This document shows, piece by piece, positions 7,729 to 15,100 of a DNA stretch of 21,089 nt. This stretch comes from Caldifarciminota bacterium. Lineage in GTDB: Bacteria > Hydrothermota > Tepidihabitantia > B3-TA06 > JALVRC01. Location of the stretch: the NCBI GenBank assembly GCA_027025255.1, contig JALVRC010000007.1, forward strand, positions 1-21,089, given 5' to 3'. Position 1 is the first letter of the stretch. Each line of letters opens with the position of its first letter. The notes under the pieces are model-generated. The model worked only from the letters and a program-made list of their open reading frames with translations. It was not told the origin of the DNA and did not search any database. The position numbers were made by a program, and so were the translations under genes.

Positions 7729-9454
7729 GAATAGCCTCCACTGGACATACCTGGGCGCATAAATCACAACCCACACATAAAAATTCATTAATATAAGCTT
7801 TTTTAGTGTCTGTATCGAAGCTGATTGCAGGGCATCCAATATCTACACAAATTTTGCACCCTATACATTTATCTTTTTCTACAACATAAGCACCATTGTT
7901 AAGTTTTATATAGAGTGCACATGGTCTTCTTGCAATAACGACACTGGGTTCATCAATGGAAGTCGCTTGTTTTAGAGCATCTTTGACCTTTTTATAATCA
8001 TATGCATCAACGTCCCATACATGTTTAACCCCTGCAGCATGAACAAGGGCTTTTATGTCTATAATCGGTGCAGGGGCACCTTTAATGTCTTCACCTACAC
8101 CAGGGTGAGTTTGATGCCCTGTCATAGCAGTAATTGAATTGTCAAGTATTACTATTGTGGATATCCCTTTGTTATATACAATATCTATAAGTCCGGTTAT
8201 CCCCGAATGGAAGAATGTTGAATCTCCTATAACACCAACAATTTTTCTTTTGTCTTTTTTTTGAAGTGCTTTATCAATGCCGTGAGCAATGGTTATGGAA
8301 GCTCCCATATCAACGCAAGTATCCATAGCATTTAAAGGGGGGAGCGCTCCAAGAGTATAGCATCCAATATCACCTGTAATAATTGTTTTCATCCGAGATA
8401 GAACATAGAATACAGTTCTATGTCCGCATCCAGGGCATAGTGCTGGAGGCCTGGAAGGAATATCTATATCCATTTTCAAAAGATTAGTTTTATACCCTGT
8501 GATTGATTGTTTTATAATATCAGGAGAGAGCTCATCAACAGTAGGTATCACTTCTTTCCCTATTACTTCAAGCCCCATAGATTTGATAAGGTGTTCGAGA
8601 AACGGGTCATTTTCTTCAACAATGTATACTTTTTTATACTTAGAAACAAAGTTTCGAATCTTTTGTTCTGGTAATGGATAGCTCATTCCCAATTTAAGAA
8701 CACCAGCTTCTGGAAAAGCTTCCCTTACGTATTGAAATGCTACTCCATCACTTATAAAACCGATGGTTTTATCTTTACCTTCTATCTCAGTATTAATAGG
8801 GGTAGTTTCAGCAAATTGAGCGAGTTTGTTTATACGCTCTTCCAGAGAATAATGTCTTTTTTTAGCAAATTGAGGAAGAATGAGATTCTTGGAAACGTCT
8901 TTAATGTATCCTTTGTCTTCTACTTCTTTCCTATCACCAAGAGATACAACTGTTTTTGAGTGTGCGATTCTTGTTGTTATACGAATTATGACCGGGACAT
9001 CAAACATTTCACTTATATCAAATGCAAGAATAGTAAAATCTTTTGCTTCCTGGCTGTCAGAAGGACTAAGCACAGGGATTCTTGCAGATTTACCGTAATT
9101 CCTATTATCCTGTTCGTTTTGGGATGAATGAAGTCCAGGGTCATCAGCTGTAACTATTACAAGTCCTCCTCTACTGCCAATATATGCAGCAGAAAATAGT
9201 GGATCTGCCGCGACATTGACACCCACATGTTTTGAAGCATATAGAGCTCTTACTCCTGCCATTGAAGCTCCAAGAGCAACCTCTAATGCAACTTTTTCAT
9301 TGACAGACCACTCTGAATATATTTCTTCATACTGTGAGACAGTCTCAAGTATTTCAGTAGAGGGAGTACCAGGATATGCAGCCGCAACCTTAACACCTGC
9401 CTCATAGGCACCACGTGCTATAGCCTCATCTCCCGATAAAAAAGCTTTATTCAT
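7712..9454 (-). CDS. iorA: Indolepyruvate:ferredoxin oxidoreductase, alpha subunit
   Basis: The thiamine-diphosphate enzyme decarboxylates arylpyruvates (from Trp, Phe and Tyr transamination) to arylacetyl-CoA while reducing ferredoxin. The 580-aa length is typical. Visible parts are the N-terminal pyrimidine-binding domain (AAAYPGTPSTEI, residues 23-34), ALCPGCGHR (338-346), the TPP/Mg motif starting GDS at 410-412 with the downstream LDNSITAMTGHQTHPG (437-452), and a C-terminal two-cluster ferredoxin domain: Cys530, 533, 536, 541 and Cys560, 563, 566, 570. Both [4Fe-4S] sets are complete. The ATG follows GGAGGTG and overlaps the buk stop by 8 nt. Known IorAB enzymes prefer aromatic 2-oxoacids; use of other 2-oxoacids here, including in the TCA context, would be speculation. 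Confidence 0.95.
   Translation of the reverse strand: MNKAFLSGDEAIARGAYEAGVKVAAAYPGTPSTEILETVSQYEEIYSEWSVNEKVALEVALGASMAGVRALYASKHVGVNVAADPLFSAAYIGSRGGLVIVTADDPGLHSSQNEQDNRNYGKSARIPVLSPSDSQEAKDFTILAFDISEMFDVPVIIRITTRIAHSKTVVSLGDRKEVEDKGYIKDVSKNLILPQFAKKRHYSLEERINKLAQFAETTPINTEIEGKDKTIGFISDGVAFQYVREAFPEAGVLKLGMSYPLPEQKIRNFVSKYKKVYIVEENDPFLEHLIKSMGLEVIGKEVIPTVDELSPDIIKQSITGYKTNLLKMDIDIPSRPPALCPGCGHRTVFYVLSRMKTIITGDIGCYTLGALPPLNAMDTCVDMGASITIAHGIDKALQKKDKRKIVGVIGDSTFFHSGITGLIDIVYNKGISTIVILDNSITAMTGHQTHPGVGEDIKGAPAPIIDIKALVHAAGVKHVWDVDAYDYKKVKDALKQATSIDEPSVVIARRPCALYIKLNNGAYVVEKDKCIGCKICVDIGCPAISFDTDTKKAYINEFLCVGCDLCAQVCPVEAIHAKNN
7729..7742 (-). promoter_or_regulatory. Shine-Dalgarno that fixes the iorB start
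   Basis: Read on the minus strand, TGGAGG is followed by six bases (CTATTC) and then ATG at 7728-7726. It lies inside the last codons of iorA and argues for the shorter IorB rather than the frame extension to 7839. Confidence 0.8.
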
Positions 9455-10517
9455 AAGTTTTCACCTCCTCTTTTCCAATTAGTACCCTGTATGCTCCAAA
9501 GGCTAATGCTTCGAGTTCATGTTCTCCAGGGTATTCAAAGAATTGATTTGTAATAAAAGATACCTTTTTCTTAATATTAGCTACAAAATCAGGAAAGTGT
9601 GCCATCCCTCCGGTTATTAGAATGGCATCAACATCTCCTTCTAATACAGCAGCCATAGCCCCTATTTCTTTAGCTATTTGTATAATCATTGCATTGTAAA
9701 CAATCTCTGCCTGTTTATCACCTTTATTCACCATTTTCTCGACATCTGATAGCATATCTGTTCCTAAATATGCAAGGAAGCCTCCTTGCCTGGTTATTTT
9801 GTTTAGCATTTCTTCCTTACTGAATCTACCTGAGAAACAAAGTTTTACCAGTTGAGTTACAGGAAGACTTCCGGTTCTCTGTGGAGAGAATGGCCCACCG
9901 TCATTTGCATTGTTTACGTCAATTTGTTGCCCTTTTCTCATAGCGCCAATACTTATACCTGTTCCGAGATGGACAACTATGAGGTTAAGTTTAGTTATAT
10001 CAGTTTTCTGTTTTTCTGCGTATAGTTTCATAACCATCTTCATGTTTAAGGCATGTGAAAGACTTTTCCTCTCAAGCTCAGGCATACCTGAAATGCGTGA
10101 TTCCGGAATAAATTCATCAACACTTACTGGATCAACGATATAAGCATTCGTATTAAAAGTATTTGCAAGTCTTTGTGCTAAAAGAGCGCCCAGGTTTGAA
10201 GGATGGTCAGCTAAAACACGTCCTTTTAAAATATCATTTATCATTATGTCGTTTACTCTATAAGTGCCGCTTTTTAGGGGTTTGAAAGGCCCTCCTCTTC
10301 CTACTACTGCATTGAGTTCTTTTATGTTCCATTCTTCTACTGCTTTTTTTATGGCTCTGTACCTATAGCTTAATTGATCTATAGTCCTACTATATGATAG
10401 GAGCTCATGTGGAGGGTGTCGTAGCGTTTCTCTCTTTATAAGCTCATTATTAACAAAGTAAGCTATTTTTGAAGAACCCCCTCCTGGATTTATGACAAAT
10501 ATATAATATTTTTGCAT
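9447..10517 (-). CDS. buk: Butyrate kinase (acetokinase family)
   Basis: Reversibly transfers phosphate between butyryl- (or branched-chain/aryl acyl-) phosphate and ADP, giving ATP at the end of a fermentation. The 356-aa protein has the family marks: INPGGGSSK near the N-terminus (residues 9-17), GRGGPFKPL (73-81), ADHPSNLGA (103-111), VVHLGTGISIGA (181-192), NDGGPFSPQRTGSLP (205-219), ITGGMAH (301-307) and PGEHELEALAFGA (330-342). AAGGAG overlapping the mltG stop lies five bases before the start. No phosphotransbutyrylase (ptb), the usual partner that makes the acyl phosphate, is in the window. The iorA neighbour, overlapping by 8 nt, suggests acyl or arylacetyl units as substrate, which is inference. 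Confidence 0.93.
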   Translation of the reverse strand: MQKYYIFVINPGGGSSKIAYFVNNELIKRETLRHPPHELLSYSRTIDQLSYRYRAIKKAVEEWNIKELNAVVGRGGPFKPLKSGTYRVNDIMINDILKGRVLADHPSNLGALLAQRLANTFNTNAYIVDPVSVDEFIPESRISGMPELERKSLSHALNMKMVMKLYAEKQKTDITKLNLIVVHLGTGISIGAMRKGQQIDVNNANDGGPFSPQRTGSLPVTQLVKLCFSGRFSKEEMLNKITRQGGFLAYLGTDMLSDVEKMVNKGDKQAEIVYNAMIIQIAKEIGAMAAVLEGDVDAILITGGMAHFPDFVANIKKKVSFITNQFFEYPGEHELEALAFGAYRVLIGKEEVKTYE

Positions 10518-10518
10518 A

Positions 10519-11457
10519 CTATCTCCTTATTAAAAATTTCCTCTTCATACGTTCATGTTCTCTTACGGTTTTTGAAAAATAATGAGTACCATTGCCTTTT
10601 GATACAAAGAATAAATAGTCATGTTTGGCCGGATTGAGTGCTGCGTATATTGATAGACTGCCGGGAGAACATATTGGTCCTGGTGGTAAGCCAGAATACT
10701 TATACGTATTAAATGGACTGTCAATACTGAGATCTTTAAATAAAAGCCTTTCTTTATGTTCTGGCAAAATATACTCAATAGTTGCGCATGATTCTAATTT
10801 CATGCCCAATTTTAATCTATTGTAAAAAACACCGGCAATGATTGCTCTTTCTCTATCCACCATTGCCTCTTTTTCAACAAGTGATGCAATGATCACGGCT
10901 GTATCTATAAATTCATTCTTACATTTAAGTTCTTTTAAGACGTATAAAAACCTTTTTATCATCAAGGTTATTATTGATTTTGCAGAAGAATGTTTAGAAA
11001 AATAATATGTATCAGGGAATAATAATCCTTCTAAAGAAGGTAGATTAATATTTAGATTTTTTTTAACATCATAATTGTTAACATACGTGTAGAGTTCAAG
11101 GCTATCTACAATATTGCTTTTCTGTATAATTCTTAAAATTTCTTTTAAGGTTTTCCCTTCTGGTATTGTTATAGGAATAAGCATCTCTTTCCCTTCGGAG
11201 ATTATTTTAATTATTTTGGCGTACTCTTCATTCTGTTTAATTTTGTATAATCCGCTTTTTATGCTTTTGTCTTTTCCTGTAAGTATGAGAAGGAATTTAA
11301 AAATTATTTTATTTTTCACTACTGACTTGTTTTTTAGAATCTGAATAGCACTATCTGCACTAATATTCTCAGGAATATATACTTCTATTTCTTCGCCTTT
11401 TTTTACAGAACAGCTCATAAAAAGTACAAGTAATAAAAGAGTGATTTTTTTAGACAT
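10519..11457 (-). CDS. mltG: MltG-like endolytic peptidoglycan transglycosylase, lipoprotein form
   Basis: Cleaves nascent glycan strands and so helps set peptidoglycan strand length. The 312-aa protein has the YceG/MltG fold order: LysM-like N-terminal part (about 26-90), then the catalytic domain with PSLEGLLFPDTYYF (140-153), the catalytic glutamate in IASLVEKEA (190-198), GVFYNRL (209-215) and the DSPFNTYKYSGLPPGPICSPG stretch (246-266). Most MltGs have an N-terminal transmembrane helix. Here the N-terminus is MSKK, a leucine core and Cys16 in FMSCS, which looks like a lipobox, so it is probably lipid-anchored. The start overlaps the ruvX-like stop by 8 nt (ATGTCTAA) without an obvious Shine-Dalgarno, suggesting coupling. 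Confidence 0.93.
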   Translation of the reverse strand: MSKKITLLLLVLFMSCSVKKGEEIEVYIPENISADSAIQILKNKSVVKNKIIFKFLLILTGKDKSIKSGLYKIKQNEEYAKIIKIISEGKEMLIPITIPEGKTLKEILRIIQKSNIVDSLELYTYVNNYDVKKNLNINLPSLEGLLFPDTYYFSKHSSAKSIITLMIKRFLYVLKELKCKNEFIDTAVIIASLVEKEAMVDRERAIIAGVFYNRLKLGMKLESCATIEYILPEHKERLLFKDLSIDSPFNTYKYSGLPPGPICSPGSLSIYAALNPAKHDYLFFVSKGNGTHYFSKTVREHERMKRKFLIRR

Positions 11458-11845
11458 GTTTCTGGTTGATATAGTCTTGCAGTATAATTGCAGATAGCAG
11501 TTTTTCTGTTATTTTTTCTTTTTTTCGTGTGTTTGTAGGAATTATACTTTCAACAATATTTTGAGCATAGGGAAAGGTTACAGGTATAACAGGTATTTTA
11601 ACATGTTTTCTTAACTGATGAGTAAAAGAGACGACCTTAAAGTAAAGCATTGTATTTTGTTGGGGGAGGTTTACAATAATCTTTACAATCTTTTCTTGTT
11701 CTGCAATTTGTTTTATCCTATTTATAAGTGGTATGAATTGCGTATATTTTATAACTTCTTTAGGCCATGCGAAAGATTGAGTTTTGTCACTTATTGATAT
11801 CCCAACAAATTTACGTTTAAAATTAATGCCCATTAATCTTCCCAT
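11450..11845 (-). CDS. ruvX: RuvX/YqgF-like RNase H-fold protein, probably missing catalytic residues
   Basis: The 131-aa product has the length and layout of YqgF: MGINFKRKFVGISISD at the start (5-20), a central IIVNLP (56-61, usually IVVGLP) and the C-terminal EKLLSAIILQDYI (114-126, usually D-hydrophobic-AA-ILQ-YL). The acidic triad of active YqgF/RuvX (Asp in GIDxG, Glu in the DERL/T block, late Asp) is not intact. The first Asp is Asn8, the DERLT-like block reads PVIPVTFPYAQN with no acidic residue, and the third position is Glu114. It may be an inactive scaffold, or a very divergent member. It overlaps comEA-like by 23 nt and mltG by 8 nt; yqgF next to mltG-type genes is common in bacteria. 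A second Met at 11833 is an alternative start. Confidence 0.75.
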   Translation of the reverse strand: MGRLMGINFKRKFVGISISDKTQSFAWPKEVIKYTQFIPLINRIKQIAEQEKIVKIIVNLPQQNTMLYFKVVSFTHQLRKHVKIPVIPVTFPYAQNIVESIIPTNTRKKEKITEKLLSAIILQDYINQKHV

Positions 11846-12185
11846 TTCTAACCCCTATATATTTTTTTATTCTGTTAAATAGCCTGTGTTTTATCCCTTT
11901 TACCTTTTTAATATCTTCTTTACTCTTAAACCTTCCGTGTAAGTTCCTATAGGTAATAATTCTTTCGGCAATTTTTGGACCAATTCCGGGTAAACAAGAT
12001 AGTTCTTCTTTTGTAGCAGTATTTAAATCAATAAATGAGACCTGCTTCTTAAATTTTACTTTTATGCTGTTATTCTTTTCAATGCTTAAAACTTTTTTCC
12101 CTATTGTAATACTGAATAGAACTATACTGCCTATTAAAAAGATGTTTTCTAATCTTTTTTTAAAATTTGAAGTTAACATGGACAT
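11823..12185 (-). CDS. ComEA-like membrane-anchored helix-hairpin-helix protein
   Basis: The 120-aa product has a basic start, one transmembrane segment (about 15-30, IFLIGSIVLFSITIG), a lysine-rich linker, then a ComEA-type double helix-hairpin-helix domain (about 50-112). The latter contains IDLNTATKEELSCLPGIGPKIAERIITYR and the second half DIKKVKGIKHRLFNRIKKYI. ComEA proteins bind incoming double-stranded DNA during natural transformation, but the same small domain occurs in many bacteria not known to be competent, and no comEC or pilus gene is in the window. The gene overlaps the sprA 3' end by 26 nt with the first Met; Met3 (12179) is equally possible. No Shine-Dalgarno is evident, so its expression may depend on sprA translation. 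Confidence 0.85.
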   Translation of the reverse strand: MSMLTSNFKKRLENIFLIGSIVLFSITIGKKVLSIEKNNSIKVKFKKQVSFIDLNTATKEELSCLPGIGPKIAERIITYRNLHGRFKSKEDIKKVKGIKHRLFNRIKKYIGVRNGKINGH

Positions 12186-15100
12186 TTACATCGACGGATG
12201 TTTTATTTCCAAGGACACTATTGGGATCTAAGTGTTTTCTAACACCAAAGTCCAGGCCTCCTGTTAGAGAACGAGAAAATTGATATGTTGCATTCAGTTT
12301 AACGCTATAGATATCTTCCAGGTTTACAATAGTTGGTTCGCTTAAATAGATTGTTCTGGTTTTTTTATGTTTTGTGTAAGATAAATCAAGTACAGTAGAA
12401 ATATTATTCTTAATATGAAGTTTTTTTAATATAGGGATTGAGAGACCTTCTCGGAAGGAGTAAGTAAAATTTCCGGTTACACCTGCATTGATGTCTTTGT
12501 CTAATACTTCTCCCATCACGGAGTAGGAAGTATTATTGGTAAAGGAATAGTTAACGTTAACGTTAAATCCAAGACTGTTTTTGAAACTTCCAGAAAGTCC
12601 TAATAAAGGTGAGAGGTTATGAGTTTCTGAGAATGCATTGAAATTTATACTATCATTGGTTATTGTTCCTGATCTTCCTAACCCTCTTGCATATGAGGTT
12701 CTTAATTGTATGGATGAGAATAAGGCTTTTAGATATCTGGATAGCCCTGAATAATTTATATCCAGCCGAGGAAGGTCAAAATGATCTGATATGGATATCA
12801 TAGAGCTTGTAGCCGAAATATTTCTTGATGCAGAGATAGATGGCATCAAACTCCATTCTTTATATGTAAGTCCGGTATTGGCAGAGGTAGAATAGGTCTT
12901 CCCTCTATTCCAATTAGTGCGTGATTCAAATGGTAGTGTGTCAATAATTCCAAGTTTGTAAATGTCGGGTATGGATTGGTTAATTGAAGGATATGAAGAG
13001 TGCTGATTGTAGGTAAGGTTTACACTAATTGGCCTTATTATTTTTAAAAATCCTGTTACATCTTTATAAAACTTTAGTATAGATGAAAGAGGGTGAGTGG
13101 TTGAGTCTTTTGTAGTAGAATCATTCTTTATTGTTTTTAGCTGGTCTTTGCCCCGTATAATTTCTGCAATGCTAATATTTGTTATGTTTACAGAGACATT
13201 AAACGAGTTTGCATAGTTGTGATATAGGCTATCCGCTCTTATTTCTTTTCTAAAATCGTCACTAAAGTGTGTCCTAGCATTAAAATAATATTTTCCGAAA
13301 CCTTTTAGATCAATATTCTTTATTGTCCATGAAGAAGATAATTGGGACCCTTCGTAGCCAATAGGTATACTTAATATCGTGTCTGTTCTATCATTAAGGT
13401 CAAAGTTATAACCCAGATTGATGTTATTGTCAAAATATTTAAACGGTGAAAAGTATTCTGCTGCGTTAAGGTTCATTCTATTAAATTTATCCATAGTTGT
13501 TAATGTGAATGAAGAATCAAAACTCGCACGAGAAAAATTTTTAGATAACCTTTTACTCCCATCAATCTGAAGCATAACTCTGTGCGGAAGATAACGATAT
13601 TTTTGTTTGAATATCTTTATATAAAAATCTTTTTCTAATGTGTATTTCGTGTTATAAGAAAAGGAAGAAGAACTATCCATATATAATCCTCCATTAGATG
13701 TAGCCCAGCGTTTATCTCCTTTGATATTGGCTCTAATGTTGTCAATAGTATAGTTAAATAGAGGATTCCTGGATTTCTTTTTTGAATAGCTCAGGCTAAA
13801 CCCCTGACTTTCATTTGCATTTCTGTAGTTTACACTTTCTGAGTCAGGCATTATATAATCTGGATACAACGGTGAAAAAATCATTGAACTTTTTGAGGTT
13901 GAATAGGTATAACTTAAAGGAAGAGATATTCCTGTTTTGTTTAAGCCAATTTTTTCAAGGTTTATCCCCAATGAAAGACTGATATTGTCTTTGTTGTTCC
14001 CGTTCCGTACTTCATTTGGTTCAGTAAAGCCAATAAAATAGCCATCCTGTCTTACATTTCTAATATTGAATGTAGATATGTCTGCCAGTCTTAAATTGAA
14101 ACTTGCAGTATAAGATTTTCCTGCATTTTTTCTTACATCTGTAAGTCGTATATCATCAATCCATATTTCATCTGTTAGATTCTCATCATCCCTGTTCTCT
14201 ACACCAATAGCCATGTATCTTATACTTGAAAAAGAAGGAGTGCCTTCTACACCGAATCCGTTCCTTTCATAATAAGCTGAATGTAATTGTTTTTCTGCTT
14301 CTACCTTTATCATAGCTAAGCTATCTACTGGCATGGAAAACTCGTACCAATTGCCGTCACCATATAAAAGCCTTTCTCCAGTGGAAATTTTTGTAGTGTA
14401 GTGATAATAGTTTAATGAATCCGTACCAAATCTTATAAAAATGTATGGGTCAGATTTCCCTTTGTGTATATAGAACTTTATACGTTTATACATTCTAAAA
14501 TCTTTATAGTTATAATCATACTTTGAAATTATAACTCCGTGTCCTTTTTTAATATTTGAGAATGTTAAAGATAGAGAGGCTTCTTCTACAGTATCAGCAA
14601 CAGAATATGGAGATGTATAACCGCTGTAGTTATATTTGGTGATTCTTGATACATGAACAATTTCAGATGTATCAGTTTGAGAAGATGTGGAGTCGTATGT
14701 AAAAACATGGGGATTTTTCCAGCTTGTCCCGTTAAATTCCATAGAGTATAGTATTAGGGTATCAATACCTTTATTCCCTTCTATCCATATTCTTGTATAG
14801 ACAATCTTCTTTCTTATAGGATTACCGATTGTTTGAATTAAGCTTGAATCATTTAAAGGTATACGTAGTAGTTTCCACCCATTCTCAAGTTCTGTTATAA
14901 AGTTTGATGAGCTAAGATCTATCTGTAATGTAAAATAGTCATTACCTCTTTCATTAAAACCTCCGTCTTTATTTAAATCTTCTGTATCAAAAAAATCATT
15001 ATCTTCTGTCCCTCCTGGATTATTTTCAAGAGAATAATCATCATTTCCATCATCGCCTTCAACTGAGTTTTTGTCATCTCCTTTAATCCCATCAAGTCCA

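Noticed and set aside
7729..7839. N-terminal extension of IorB by 37 residues
   Set aside because: It lies wholly within the iorA ferredoxin domain in another frame; homologues start at the glycine-rich loop and the Shine-Dalgarno fits 7728.
7712..9454. 2-oxoglutarate:ferredoxin oxidoreductase for the TCA gap
   Set aside because: The fused alpha chain with a C-terminal two-cluster ferredoxin domain is the IorA layout, not the separate KorA/KorB layout.
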